From contig NZ_CP009920.1 of the NCBI RefSeq assembly GCF_000832985.1, positions 1,240,001 to 1,304,000 on the forward strand: 64,000 nucleotides of DNA, written 5' to 3'. The notes under the pieces are model-generated. The model did no database searches, was not told the origin of the DNA, and worked only from the letters and a program-made list of their open reading frames with translations. Below, in pieces: positions 38,173-46,961 of this stretch (position 1 is the first letter of the stretch; each line of letters begins with the position of its first letter). The position numbers were made by a program, and so were the translations under genes. The DNA is from Priestia megaterium NBRC 15308 = ATCC 14581 (GTDB lineage: Bacteria > Bacillota > Bacilli > Bacillales > Bacillaceae_H).

Positions 38173-38679
38173 TTATTCAGGCTTTACTAAGAAAAGAGGT
38201 TGACCGTATTCTACAAGTTGTCCACTTTCAACTAATACGTCAACGATTTCACCTTTAACTTCTGCTTCGATTTCATTAAATAATTTCATTGCTTCTACGA
38301 TACATACAACCGAATCTTTTTGTACTTTATCTCCAGGAGTCACGTATACATCTGATTCTGGCGATGATGACGCATAGAAAGTCCCTACCATCGGAGATGT
38401 AATTTTATGTAAGCTTTCATCAACCGCTGGGGCCGCTTGTTCTTCTTTTGGTTGAGCAGACTGTGCTGCTGGGGCTGGCGCTGGAGCCGCTGCTGCCTGC
38501 GGTGCAGGTGCTGCCACTTGTTCAGGTGCCGAAACCACTACTTGCTGCGCTTGTTTGGAAACAATTGCGTCTTTTTTCTTCATCTTGATTTTGGAGCCTT
38601 CGTGCTCATAGGTGAACTCCTCGATTGATGATTGATCAACTAGTTTAATGATCTCACGGATCTCTTGAATTTTTAACAT
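38173..38679 (-). CDS. accB: Acetyl-CoA carboxylase, biotin carboxyl carrier protein
   Basis: Carries the biotin group between AccC and AccA/D. An N-terminal helical segment ([21 protein letters not shown]) and a long Ala/Pro/Gln-rich linker (about residues 45-90) lead to the biotinyl domain with the modified Lys in [12 protein letters not shown]. The ATG at 38679 gives MLKIQEI, with GGAGTG upstream; an upstream in-frame GTG is too close. It is the first gene of accB-accC-yqhY. Confidence 0.96.
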   Translation of the reverse strand: MLKIQEIREIIKLVDQSSIEEFTYEHEGSKIKMKKKDAIVSKQAQQVVVSAPEQVAAPAPQAAAAPAPAPAAQSAQPKEEQAAPAVDESLHKITSPMVGTFYASSSPESDVYVTPGDKVQKDSVVCIVEAMKLFNEIEAEVKGEIVDVLVESGQLVEYGQPLFLVKPE

Positions 38680-38865
38680 ATTGAACACTCCTACCTCATG
38701 AAAATAGAATTCTCTACAATGTTAATAATACGACAGATGGCTACAGCCATTCAATTCGTTTGGCAAACATTAAAAAGAAGTTCCACTTACTCTATAATAA
38801 CTTTTTAGCGTTATCGTTTTATAAATGGAAACATAGCTTTACAGATGACAACACTTATGAAAACG

Positions 38866-38884
38866 TTTGTCACCTAGTACTAAT
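38866..38884 (-). promoter_or_regulatory. FapR-like half-palindrome in the accB leader
   Basis: The minus strand reads ATTAGTACTAGGTGACAAA. The left half ATTAGTAC equals the FapR operator half-site; the right half is degenerate. It is about 18-36 bp downstream of a TATAAT hexamer (38902-38907), a position FapR sites often hold. The rest of 38680-38973 has no reading frame that I can support. Confidence 0.3.
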
Positions 38885-38973
38885 ATAAGATTATGAAACC
38901 TATTATAACCGAAGTAAAAAAAGAAAGCCATGTTAAAATTTTTACCGTCTCGCTTAAATTTTAGTCATTTCAT

Positions 38974-39025
38974 AAAAAAAGAAGTGTAAACAACCCCAAT
39001 TTACGGCTGTTTCACACTTCTTTTA
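38974..39025 (-). terminator. Terminator of the spoIIIA operon
   Basis: The minus strand AAAAGAAGTGTGAAACA pairs with TGTTTACACTTCTTTT and ends in a T run. It is directly behind spoIIIAH. Confidence 0.85.
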
Positions 39026-39031
39026 TTCCCT

Positions 39032-39676
39032 TTATTTAGTTGGTTGAAACTCTACCGCTACTTCTTTTGGACCCATTTCTTTTTTGACTAGCTGAATGAT
39101 TTGATTTGCTTTTGTTTTTGAGTGTTTTTCTGTCTTAACCGTAATTTGTACTTGCTTTCCGTCTGCTCTTACTAGCGCGTCACTGTATCCTTTTGCTTTA
39201 ATTAATGTTTCCAGCGTGGCTTCTTTTTCCCCAAGCTTTGATAATTCATCAATTTTATCCATCGCCTTGCTTACTTCCGCAGGCGTCACATTTTTTGATG
39301 CAGCTACTTCTTGATACTCTTCTTTTAATTGACTTCTTTCATCATTTAATTCCAAACGAAGAGCCGTAAATAGCTCGTCGCTATCTGTGCTTGATACAAC
39401 CGCTGATTCTTTTGCATTTTTAGCCGTTTCCTTCTTTACATTTCCTGCTGAACCTTCAGTTTTTGAATCTTCTTTTGTTCCTGATTTCTCATCTGTCTGT
39501 TGTTTTGTATCTTCTGCAGGAGCCTTGTCATCAGCCTGCTTTTCGCTCTGTTTTTCATTGTCTACTAGCGCAACATTACTCTGAGGATTTTCTGGCGTTG
39601 TCATATAATACACCGATAACACAACAACTAAACTTAACATTGTTAATAACCAAACCGTTTGCTTTTTTAATAACAT
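39032..39676 (-). CDS. spoIIIAH: Stage III sporulation protein AH
   Basis: Mother-cell protein that crosses the outer forespore membrane and interacts with forespore SpoIIQ, forming the SpoIIIA-SpoIIQ channel. One N-terminal transmembrane helix (VWLLTMLSLVVVLSVYYM) is followed by an acidic, low-complexity Lys/Glu/Asp/Thr region (about residues 30-85) and the YscJ/FliF-like ring domain (about 100-214). The ATG at 39676 (MLLKKQTVW) is nine bases behind GGGGG; an ATG two codons upstream is closer. It is the last gene of the operon. Confidence 0.93.
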   Translation of the reverse strand: MLLKKQTVWLLTMLSLVVVLSVYYMTTPENPQSNVALVDNEKQSEKQADDKAPAEDTKQQTDEKSGTKEDSKTEGSAGNVKKETAKNAKESAVVSSTDSDELFTALRLELNDERSQLKEEYQEVAASKNVTPAEVSKAMDKIDELSKLGEKEATLETLIKAKGYSDALVRADGKQVQITVKTEKHSKTKANQIIQLVKKEMGPKEVAVEFQPTK

Positions 39677-39689
39677 ATTCATTTCCCCC

Positions 39690-40352
39690 TCATCCTTTTT
39701 TCGCTAATACTGCTACTCTATGACTTGGTATATCGAGCGCTCTTGTCACGGCTTCAATAATAGATTTCTTTACCTCGATATTATCAGCTCCTTTAGCGAC
39801 AACTAACACGCCTCTTACTTTTGGCTTTTCGGTTTTAACTACAACAGGCTTTTCTTGTTCTCCACTTCTTACAATGACCAGCTGTTCGTCTGTTGAGGAA
39901 TCTTCAACTTTACGAGTCCCTCCTTCACGGTCTGTTTCGTTGGTCGTTTGCGATTTTGTGACGCTGTTTTTTTCATATATTTTGGATTCTGTTGCATCTA
40001 GGTTCACAATTACTTTTACCTTACTTACGCCTCTAACTTGATCCAAAATATCTTTCAATTCTTCCTCATACCGCTCTTCATAGCCTGTCATTGTTGTTGT
40101 CTTTTTAGAGCTAAAAGCGGGAACATCCTGTGATACCGGTGGTGCGCTGGTTTCTTTGCTTGCACTCTTTAGTAATCCGCCTGAATTCATAGATGTTGTG
40201 AGTGAGTTGCTAAATACCATAAAGATAACGCCTGCAGCTAGTAAAATGCCTATATACATTAACTTTGAAGGTTTCTTCGTAGTTGATGACTGTTTAAGTG
40301 AAAAGAACCGCTGAAAAAATGATGGGTCACCTTTTTCTGGCTTTTGACTCAT
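39690..40352 (-). CDS. spoIIIAG: Stage III sporulation protein AG
   Basis: Ring-forming component of the SpoIIIA apparatus. One transmembrane segment (KLMYIGILLAAGVIFMVFSNSL, about residues 28-50) precedes a ring-building motif domain with YEERYEEELKDILDQVRGVSKVKVIVNLD and KPKVRGVLVVAKGA. The ATG at 40352 overlaps the spoIIIAF stop (ATGA) and is preceded by GGAGGG. It has 220 residues. Family knowledge: the B. subtilis protein forms large 30-fold rings. Confidence 0.93.
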   Translation of the reverse strand: MSQKPEKGDPSFFQRFFSLKQSSTTKKPSKLMYIGILLAAGVIFMVFSNSLTTSMNSGGLLKSASKETSAPPVSQDVPAFSSKKTTTMTGYEERYEEELKDILDQVRGVSKVKVIVNLDATESKIYEKNSVTKSQTTNETDREGGTRKVEDSSTDEQLVIVRSGEQEKPVVVKTEKPKVRGVLVVAKGADNIEVKKSIIEAVTRALDIPSHRVAVLAKKG

Positions 40353-40978
40353 TTCGTGTCTCCCTCCTCCATATTCACAACAACTTGGCCTTGTTTTACA
40401 TCCCATTTTGCTGCTAAATAGTTGGATAATTTCTTGGATTCTGTTGGTTTGTTTGTTTCGATCGGTGTGGAGGTATCAATAGAAATAACTTTCACAGCTG
40501 AAACAACCTCGGAATCATCCGATGCTTTTTTACTTACGGCAACTGAAATGGATTTAATATTATCAGCGGTAGGTTCGTCGTTCGGCTTTTTTGTTTCAAT
40601 GTGAATTCGATCAATTGCTACACCATACTGATCCATCAACTCCTCTTTTACATCTGCCTCCATTTGGACAGCCATTTGTTCTAAAATATATGCACGTTGT
40701 GAAGCTTGTATTTCTTTTTTCTGATTTTCTATTGAATTTTCTACCTGCTGATCGGATCGAATAGATGATAAGCTAAGTGATTTCAGCATTTGATTAACAT
40801 CCACTTTGAAAATTTGAAAAACGGGTGTAATAATAATCAACATTAAAAGAAGTCCAACCACCAGCTTTGTATATTTTTGAAAACTAGAATTGGGCAATAG
40901 TAAATTAATAATGGTAGCTAATAAGATAAAAAGAACGATATTAGTAATCCACGTCGTTAAGGCCTGCAATTTCTTCAC
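40349..40978 (-). CDS. spoIIIAF: Stage III sporulation protein AF
   Basis: SpoIIIA component with two N-terminal hydrophobic helices (WITNIVLFILLATIINLLLP and LVVGLLLMLIIITPVFQIF) and a C-terminal ring-like domain including the AVKVISIDT-type strand. A GTG start at 40978 overlaps the spoIIIAE stop by four bases (GTGA) and gives VKKLQALTTWITN, close in shape to the B. subtilis N-terminus. A longer frame exists upstream but would reach 50 bp into spoIIIAE. It has 209 residues. Confidence 0.9.
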   Translation of the reverse strand: MKKLQALTTWITNIVLFILLATIINLLLPNSSFQKYTKLVVGLLLMLIIITPVFQIFKVDVNQMLKSLSLSSIRSDQQVENSIENQKKEIQASQRAYILEQMAVQMEADVKEELMDQYGVAIDRIHIETKKPNDEPTADNIKSISVAVSKKASDDSEVVSAVKVISIDTSTPIETNKPTESKKLSNYLAAKWDVKQGQVVVNMEEGDTK

Positions 40979-42159
40979 CTCACCATCATTGTGACGTTGC
41001 TCGCTGTAATGATGACCGTTAAACATAAGAAAAACATAAGCGAGACAACCGCAAGCGCCGCAAAAATATAGATGACGCTTTTACTGATAATGCTCAAGCA
41101 GGAAATAACCGGTCCTCCTCCAATGGGTTGAAGAAGAGCTGCTGCTAGCTTATAGATAAAAGCAAGCGTTAACACTTTAATAGCCGGAAACGCGACGATT
41201 AACAGTAAGACTGCTACTCCAGCAATCCCTACTGAATTCTTTAATAGAAGCGAGGCACTGATGACTGTATCAGCCGCATCTGTGAACACACGCCCTACAA
41301 CAGGTATAAAGTTCCCTGTGACAAACTTTGCCGTTCGAATTGTAATACCGTCGGCAACAGCTGAGGTAGCCCCTTGAACGGACAGCACTCCTAAAAAAAC
41401 AGTTAGGAATATTCCGAGCACGCCAATGCTTATATTTCTCAACAGCTGCGCAAGCTGTGTAACCTTATATTCATCTGAAATCGTACTCACAATGCTAAGC
41501 AGTGCTGAAAGAAAAAGCAGCGGCATCACTACGTATTGAATAAGCAAACCGCTTGTGTTCATTAAAAACAAAATCATCGGATGAAAAAAGGCTGCCGATA
41601 CAACTCCTCCTGATGATGCCATTAAGGCAAGCAGCAGCGGCACCAGAGCTAAAATGAATTTGGTCATGGTCTCAATCGCTCCCGTTGCATAAGAGATAGC
41701 AATTTGAAAACTATTAAGAGCAATGATGATCAAAACCATATATACAAGCGCATACGCTACTTTACTTACGGTTTGCTGATTAAACGCACTTTGGAGCGTT
41801 TGTAAAAACACGCTAAAAACCGTTAGCATAATGAGTGTACCGAGGAGTTTTCCATTCGCTAATACTTCATGAAATAAAAACTTTACAAGACCTCCTAGCC
41901 ATTCTTTAAGAGAGAACTCTTTTTCTCCTTTTAAAAAATCGACTAAACTTCCCTTCTGACTCTCGGGTAAAAAGCCGCCGTATTGGGTAATAATATCGTC
42001 CCAAAACTGTTTGACTTCATCGATACCGAGCTTATCAATTTGTTCATTGACAAGTTCTTGCTGCTTCGGGGGTTCGGAAGCTTGTACATTTTCTGGAAAG
42101 AAAAAAAAGAGGAACAAAAGAAGAGCGAGTATATTCACTTTAAACGTCCACCGCTTCAT
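40975..42159 (-). CDS. spoIIIAE: Stage III sporulation protein AE
   Basis: Large integral membrane subunit of the SpoIIIA complex. A signal-peptide-like first helix (VNILALLLFLFFFFPENVQA) and a periplasm-type N-terminal stretch with FWDDIITQYGGFLP precede about seven to eight transmembrane helices. RVFTDAADTVISASLLLKNSVG and LLQPIGGGPVISCLSIISKS are conserved family segments. It has 394 residues. It resembles secretion-system export membrane components. It is 24 bp after spoIIIAD. Confidence 0.94.
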   Translation of the reverse strand: MKRWTFKVNILALLLFLFFFFPENVQASEPPKQQELVNEQIDKLGIDEVKQFWDDIITQYGGFLPESQKGSLVDFLKGEKEFSLKEWLGGLVKFLFHEVLANGKLLGTLIMLTVFSVFLQTLQSAFNQQTVSKVAYALVYMVLIIIALNSFQIAISYATGAIETMTKFILALVPLLLALMASSGGVVSAAFFHPMILFLMNTSGLLIQYVVMPLLFLSALLSIVSTISDEYKVTQLAQLLRNISIGVLGIFLTVFLGVLSVQGATSAVADGITIRTAKFVTGNFIPVVGRVFTDAADTVISASLLLKNSVGIAGVAVLLLIVAFPAIKVLTLAFIYKLAAALLQPIGGGPVISCLSIISKSVIYIFAALAVVSLMFFLCLTVIITASNVTMMVR

Positions 42160-42183
42160 TTCGTCACCTCATATTAAGTAAAA

Positions 42184-42567
42184 TTAATTGGGCAGCATTG
42201 AAATAATCGTTTCAATAATGACCGTTAAAATAGGAATTGCCATGGAGAGAATCAGCACTTTTCCACCTAATTCAATTTTAGAAGCAATGGCACCTTGCCC
42301 TGCATCTTTCGTAATTTGAGCACCAAATTCGGCGATATAGGCGATACCAATAATTTTCAAAATGGTTTCCACATAAATCATGTTAACGTGGGCATTAATC
42401 GACAGCCGCTCGACCATCTTAATAATTTCGTAGATTTGATCAATTAAAAACAGAAAGATCACGGATCCCACGAATACAACAAGTAAAAAAGCAATAGGTG
42501 ATTTATGTTCTTTTAAAATAAGAGCCAAAAACGTAGCTACTAACCCTAAGCCCACAATTTGAAGCAT
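42184..42567 (-). CDS. spoIIIAD: Stage III sporulation protein AD
   Basis: Small membrane protein of 127 residues with about four hydrophobic helices. MLQIVGLGLVATFLALILKEHK at the start and YIAEFGAQITKDAGQGAIASKIELGGKV in the second half are diagnostic. With SpoIIIAC it is similar in shape to export-apparatus components. It lies 20 bp after spoIIIAC in the operon. Confidence 0.93.
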   Translation of the reverse strand: MLQIVGLGLVATFLALILKEHKSPIAFLLVVFVGSVIFLFLIDQIYEIIKMVERLSINAHVNMIYVETILKIIGIAYIAEFGAQITKDAGQGAIASKIELGGKVLILSMAIPILTVIIETIISMLPN

Positions 42568-42587
42568 TTCAATGGCAACTCACCCCT

Positions 42588-42794
42588 CTACCCTTGAAAT
42601 AAAAAAACCGATTTGATTTTTTGAAATAAGTCCTCTACAATCGAAGCAACCATAAATAAAATATAAATAAAACCGATGAGGGTAACCCAGTTCGCGTAAT
42701 CTTTTTTTCCCATCTGTTCGAGTACGGTGACTAAAAAAGCTACGACGATACCAATCCCAGCAATCTGAAAAATGGTGTTCATATCAATTCCCAC
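42588..42794 (-). CDS. spoIIIAC: Stage III sporulation protein AC
   Basis: A 68-residue membrane protein with two helices; IFQIAGIGIVVAFLVTVLEQMGK and TLIGFIYILFMVASIVEDLFQKIKSVFLFQG match the family along almost the whole length. The GTG start at 42794 is seven bases after AGGAGG and gives VGIDMNTIF, the same length as the B. subtilis protein. The frame continues two codons upstream to a TTG, which is less well spaced. Confidence 0.93.
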   Translation of the reverse strand: MGIDMNTIFQIAGIGIVVAFLVTVLEQMGKKDYANWVTLIGFIYILFMVASIVEDLFQKIKSVFLFQG

Positions 42795-42813
42795 ATTCAA
42801 TCCTCCTCTATCG

Positions 42814-43326
42814 CTACATCAATAGAATGACCAGTAGCAATCCAGATAGAAAGCCTAAACTTTTAACCATTTTTTCATAGCGATTCTGCTTATCAACTGC
42901 ATCTTGTTCTTCGCGTTCAAGATGATTCAGCGTCAGTAAGATATGCTTTTGCTGCGAATAACGATCATGCTGACCAAGCGTTTCACCAAATTGTTTTAAG
43001 ATTTCTAGTTCTCCCGTTTTAAGTGCGGTTTGTTTCCAAAATTGGTCCAACGTCTTTTCCCAAGCTTCCTTGACACTTTCAGTACCTTCTTTTAATTTCA
43101 TAGAAAACTCATTAAATAAAGAAGCCAAAGGATTAGGAAGCTGTAGAGATAACAAATGAGCAACTTCTTGAAGAGGCCGATTGCTGTACATAATTTCTGC
43201 TTCTAACGACCTCAGAGCCGTTTTTAATTGCCTGAGCTGCCTAGGTCTTGCACTAAGCTGCTTTGCAAACTCAAATCCTGTGTAAGTGGAAGCAAATAAG
43301 ATAAAGATGGCACCAAACAGTTTCAT
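42814..43326 (-). CDS. spoIIIAB: Stage III sporulation protein AB
   Basis: A 170-residue protein with an N-terminal hydrophobic segment, a helical soluble body (PRQLRQLKTALRSLEAEIMYSNRPLQE is the family core) and a C-terminal hydrophobic helix (LGFLSGLLLVILLM). It has been compared to GspF-type proteins that contact a secretion ATPase, which would fit an association with SpoIIIAA. It lies 6 bp after spoIIIAA. Confidence 0.93.
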   Translation of the reverse strand: MKLFGAIFILFASTYTGFEFAKQLSARPRQLRQLKTALRSLEAEIMYSNRPLQEVAHLLSLQLPNPLASLFNEFSMKLKEGTESVKEAWEKTLDQFWKQTALKTGELEILKQFGETLGQHDRYSQQKHILLTLNHLEREEQDAVDKQNRYEKMVKSLGFLSGLLLVILLM

Positions 43327-43332
43327 ACACCA

Positions 43333-44280
43333 TCACCCTTTACTATTTTCAATAAGCGACTTTTCAGCGGACGTTTTCATGGAATTATAGTGCTCATCGT
43401 AGATAGCCTCAAGTGTTCCAGGACCTCGGCTGTTCGATAGCACAACATACCTTTTGAATACGTGAAGTTTCATTAAAGCTTGCAAAGTGGGACGCTTCAT
43501 TAAATCGTCAATGTCATAGCCATGAACAGTCATAATGACACGAACGCCAGCATTAACCGCTTCAAGTACGGCCTTACAATCTTCTTCACTTCCCACTTCA
43601 TCCACGATCAGCACATCGGGGCTCATGGAGCGAATCATCATCATCATGCCTTCAGCTTTCGGACAGCTGTCTAATAAATCCATTCTAGATCCGAATGTAT
43701 GCTGAGGAACCCCTTTAACAGCCCCAGCAATTTCTGATCGTTCATCTACAATTCCGACTTTAAACGGAGGAATCTTAGAGCGCTCTATGCCTGTACTTAT
43801 TACTCTGGCTAAATCGCGAATCATGGTTGTTTTTCCTGTTTGAGGAGGTCCTATAATGACCGTACTTTGCCAATAGCGATTGTATAAAAAAGGAATAAGC
43901 TGATTCGAAATACCAATCTTTTGTTTAGCAATCCGGATATTAAAGGATGATACATCTCGAATCACACGAACCTGTCCATTTTCCGTTACAACTTTTCCCG
44001 CTAGCCCAACCCGGTGCCCGCCTTCAATGGTGACATATCCTTTTTTCAATTCTTCTTCAATCATATAAATCGAAAACTGGCTTAATTTATTTAAGATAAA
44101 TAAAGCATCTTCTGCACTTGGAAGATACGATTCGAAATATGGCTGATTGTTGATTGTAAATTCGACAGGTCTTCCTATGCGCACTCGAATTTCTTCTAGT
44201 AGATGAGAATGGTTTGTGACATAAAATTCAACAGTCTTTTTTAAATTAGGCGGAAAGATTGCAAGTATTTCGTTTAACAT
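43333..44280 (-). CDS. spoIIIAA: Stage III sporulation protein AA (secretion-type ATPase)
   Basis: Mother-cell ATPase thought to power the SpoIIIA-SpoIIQ channel that keeps the engulfed forespore active for sigma-G. Walker A is GPPQTGKTT and Walker B VLIVDEVGSEED, preceded by EIRVRIGRPVEF and GYVTIEGGHRVGLAG. The ATG at 44280 (MLNEILAIFPPNL) is better placed behind GAGGGG than the ATG two codons upstream. It has 315 residues. It is the first gene of the eight-gene operon, with a sigma-E-like promoter in front. Confidence 0.94.
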   Translation of the reverse strand: MLNEILAIFPPNLKKTVEFYVTNHSHLLEEIRVRIGRPVEFTINNQPYFESYLPSAEDALFILNKLSQFSIYMIEEELKKGYVTIEGGHRVGLAGKVVTENGQVRVIRDVSSFNIRIAKQKIGISNQLIPFLYNRYWQSTVIIGPPQTGKTTMIRDLARVISTGIERSKIPPFKVGIVDERSEIAGAVKGVPQHTFGSRMDLLDSCPKAEGMMMMIRSMSPDVLIVDEVGSEEDCKAVLEAVNAGVRVIMTVHGYDIDDLMKRPTLQALMKLHVFKRYVVLSNSRGPGTLEAIYDEHYNSMKTSAEKSLIENSKG

Positions 44281-44309
44281 ATTCATCCCCTCATATTTGA
44301 ACTCACTTC

Positions 44310-44336
44310 AATGTATTATAAGCTTGACCATTTTAT
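44310..44336 (-). promoter_or_regulatory. Sigma-E-like promoter of the spoIIIA operon
   Basis: The minus strand has ATA, a 16-base spacer and AATACATT, close to the sigma-E -10 CATACANT. It is about 30-55 bp before spoIIIAA. Sigma-E control of this operon is established in B. subtilis. Confidence 0.65.
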
Positions 44337-44345
44337 GCCTACCTT

Positions 44346-44627
44346 TTATTTAAAAACACCGATTAAAATGAAGAGCACTCCTACTACAATCATGATTAAT
44401 TTCCCAAAAGATAATTGATCGGCTACGGACACTAAACCTATGGTAAAAGAACTCACCATTACAATCGGACCAACAAGCGCTAACATTCCATTAATCATTA
44501 ACGCTTTTTTCACATCATTGTTTGTGACAATTAAAATAGCGGCAATAAACTCAATAAATGAAGAAATAAATCGAAGGCACGCCATCGTTAATACCGTACC
44601 GTTTAAATGATCCAACCACTGCTTCAT
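44346..44627 (-). CDS. yqhV: YqhV family membrane protein (DUF2619)
   Basis: A 93-residue protein with three hydrophobic helices and short loops, including FIEFIAAILIVTNNDVKKALMINGMLALVGP. It corresponds to YqhV of B. subtilis, located between efp and spoIIIAA. In some species it is sporulation-associated by regulon data, but a function is not known to me. The ATG has AGGAGG upstream. It has its own space on both sides and is probably transcribed alone or into spoIIIA. Confidence 0.82.
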   Translation of the reverse strand: MKQWLDHLNGTVLTMACLRFISSFIEFIAAILIVTNNDVKKALMINGMLALVGPIVMVSSFTIGLVSVADQLSFGKLIMIVVGVLFILIGVFK

Positions 44628-44701
44628 AAGCCCCTCCTATACCTCTGCTTTGTTTAGTACAACCTATGCAAAATAAGGAAGAGTTAGCACAAAAAAACAT
44701 A

Positions 44702-44739
44702 CAAAAAAGGCAGAGAATGATTCTCTGCCTTTTTTGTAT
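44702..44739 (-). terminator. Terminator of efp
   Basis: AAAAAAGGCAGAGAAT and ATTCTCTGCCTTTTTT form a perfect hairpin with a T run, just behind efp. Confidence 0.9.
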
Positions 44740-44765
44740 GTTTGCAGCTTGCTTACACGATCCAA

Positions 44766-45323
44766 TTACGCGCGTGATACGTAGCTGCTGTCTGTTGTGT
44801 TGATAATTAATACGTCGCCTTCGTTTACGAAGAACGGAACGTTTACTGTTAAGCCAGTTTCCACAGTTGCCGGTTTTGTACCGCCAGAAGCTGTGTCACC
44901 TTTAATACCAGGTTCAGTTTCTGTTACTTTAAGCTCAACTGTGTTTGGAAGTTCAACACCTAATGTCTCACCTTGGTACATCATAATTGCTACTTCCATA
45001 TTTTCTTTTAAGAATTTTAGCTCATATTCAATTGCACTTGCAGGAAGCTCTAATTGCTCATAAGACTGGTTGTCCATGAATACGTGCTGATCGCCGCTTG
45101 CATATAGATATTGCATTTTACGGTTATCAATTTGGGCTTTCCCTACTTTTTCACCTGCACGGAACGTTTTTTCTTGCACAGCTCCTGTACGAAGGTTACG
45201 TAGTTTTGAGCGAACGAATGCAGCGCCTTTACCAGGCTTTACGTGTTGGAAATCCATTACACGCCAAATACCTCCGTCTACTTCTACTGTCAAACCTGTA
45301 CGAAAATCATTTACTGAAATCAT
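44766..45323 (-). CDS. efp: Translation elongation factor P
   Basis: Relieves ribosome stalling at polyproline stretches. The 185-residue protein has the three-domain layout of EF-P, and the modification site Lys32 lies in the loop KPGKGAAF. In B. subtilis this Lys carries a 5-aminopentanol group. [24 protein letters not shown] is the conserved domain III segment. It is 19 bp after yqhT with an AGGAGG site, and ends with a strong terminator. Confidence 0.97.
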   Translation of the reverse strand: MISVNDFRTGLTVEVDGGIWRVMDFQHVKPGKGAAFVRSKLRNLRTGAVQEKTFRAGEKVGKAQIDNRKMQYLYASGDQHVFMDNQSYEQLELPASAIEYELKFLKENMEVAIMMYQGETLGVELPNTVELKVTETEPGIKGDTASGGTKPATVETGLTVNVPFFVNEGDVLIINTTDSSYVSRA

Positions 45324-45342
45324 GAAGAAATCCTCCTATATT

Positions 45343-46401
45343 TTATAAAATAATGAACTCTTTTGATGAGTGCGATAATGCCTCATTACCTTCTGCTGTG
45401 ACGATCGTATCATCTTCAATACGCACGCCCCCTAAGTCTGGTATGTAAATACCTGGTTCAACGGTTACAATCATACCTGGCTGCAGTACATCTGTAGATT
45501 TCACAGAAAGTGATGGGCCTTCATGTACTTCTAACCCTACGCCGTGACCGGTCGAATGTCCAAAATACTGGCCGTATCCGTGTTCTGTAATATAATCACG
45601 CGTTAGCGCATCTGCTTCTTTACCCGTCATACCTGCTTTGATGCCGCTCATTCCGTTAAGCTGCGCTTGCAGTACGACATTATAAATTTCTTTTAGCTTA
45701 TCACTTACTTCACCGACGGCAAATGTTCGTGTGATATCTGAACAGTAACCATTATAGTATGCGCCAAAATCAAGCGTTACAAGTTCGCCTTTTTCAATGA
45801 CTTTGTCAGAAGCAACACCATGGGGTAAAGCCCCGCGATGCCCTGAAGCAACAATTGTATCAAAAGATGAAGATGTTGCGCCTTGTTTTCTCATAAAGAA
45901 CTCCAGTTCATTAGATACTTGAAGCTCTGTTAAACCAGGACGAACAAAGGTTAAAATATGTTCATATGCTGCATCTGCTATTTTTGCAGCTTCCTTTAAT
46001 ATCTTAATCTCTGAGTCACTCTTTATCAAGCGTAAGTTTTCGATTGCCTGCGAGATTGGAACAAGTTCCGCGCCGATATGCTTATCAAATAATTGATGCT
46101 GTCCATATGTAACATAATTCTGTTCAAAACCAAGCTTTTTAATTCCAAATTGTTTCACTACATTCGCTACTTCTTCTACAATAGGACCCTTGTGCTGAAC
46201 GATATCAAAACCTTCTGTTTGACTAGTTGCTTGGTCAACATAACGAAAATCTGTTACAAATGCCGCTTTGTCTTCAGAAATAATAACGACACCAGCAGAT
46301 CCTGTGAAATTGGTCATATAGCGCCTGTTATATTCACTTGTAATTACAACACCGTCCACATTCAATTTTGAAAACTGTTCGCGTAGTTTTTCGATTTTCA
46401 T
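45343..46401 (-). CDS. yqhT: M24 family Xaa-Pro aminopeptidase (YqhT)
   Basis: Metallo-aminopeptidase that removes the residue before proline. The N-terminal creatinase-like domain (about 1-130) is followed by the pita-bread catalytic domain with the five metal ligands visible in LDFGAYYNGYCSDITRTF, GHSTGHGVGLEVHE, TVEPGIYIPDLGG and RIEDDTIV. It has 352 residues. It lies between aroQ and efp; co-transcription with efp, a factor for proline-rich translation, is a conserved linkage. The name papA or pepQ is also used. Confidence 0.92.
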   Translation of the reverse strand: MKIEKLREQFSKLNVDGVVITSEYNRRYMTNFTGSAGVVIISEDKAAFVTDFRYVDQATSQTEGFDIVQHKGPIVEEVANVVKQFGIKKLGFEQNYVTYGQHQLFDKHIGAELVPISQAIENLRLIKSDSEIKILKEAAKIADAAYEHILTFVRPGLTELQVSNELEFFMRKQGATSSSFDTIVASGHRGALPHGVASDKVIEKGELVTLDFGAYYNGYCSDITRTFAVGEVSDKLKEIYNVVLQAQLNGMSGIKAGMTGKEADALTRDYITEHGYGQYFGHSTGHGVGLEVHEGPSLSVKSTDVLQPGMIVTVEPGIYIPDLGGVRIEDDTIVTAEGNEALSHSSKEFIIL

Positions 46402-46402
46402 T

Positions 46403-46840
46403 TTATTTCCCCCTTAATTGTAAAAGTGCCTGCAGGGCAAGCTCATATCCATATAAACCTAACCCGACAATTTGACCATGTGTAACAGGTGCCGTCACCG
46501 AATGGTGGCGAAACTCTTCACGCTTATGTACGTTCGAAATATGCACTTCAATAACAGGAACAGATATACTAGCAATCGCATCTCGAATGGCATAACTGTA
46601 GTGAGTAAAAGCACCAGGATTGATCATAATCCCATCAAATTTCTCATCCGCTTCATGAATCCAGTCGATAATTACACCTTCGTGATTAGACTGTACGCAC
46701 TCAACTTCTATCCCATGGTCTCTGCCTGCTCGCTGAAGTTTCTCTTCAAGGTTTTGAAGATTATCTGTCCCATATACCGCTGGTTCACGTACGCCTAAAC
46801 GATTTAAATTAGGACCGTTTATTACTAAAATCTTATTCAT
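46403..46840 (-). CDS. aroQ: Type II 3-dehydroquinate dehydratase
   Basis: Third step of the shikimate pathway, removing water from 3-dehydroquinate. The dodecameric type II enzyme is recognised by NGPNLNRLGVREPAVYG with the catalytic Tyr region, INPGAFTHYSYAIRDA, and VPVIEVHISNVHKREEFRHHS with the catalytic His. It has 145 residues, standard for the family. It is one base apart from yqhT, so the two are coupled. It corresponds to yqhS of B. subtilis. Confidence 0.96.
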   Translation of the reverse strand: MNKILVINGPNLNRLGVREPAVYGTDNLQNLEEKLQRAGRDHGIEVECVQSNHEGVIIDWIHEADEKFDGIMINPGAFTHYSYAIRDAIASISVPVIEVHISNVHKREEFRHHSVTAPVTHGQIVGLGLYGYELALQALLQLRGK

Positions 46841-46961
46841 CTTAATTCAACACTCTCCCCTACTACGAACCCTTTATGCAGCTCACTCATGTGAATTTGC
46901 ACTTTATTTTTCTTTTTAAATCATTATATAGAATATATTAGCATACGTTGGAACATTCACA

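Noticed and set aside
38437-38628. Trp/Cys/Arg-rich plus-strand frame opposite accB
   Set aside because: Artefact of the Ala/Pro repeat codons of the accB linker.
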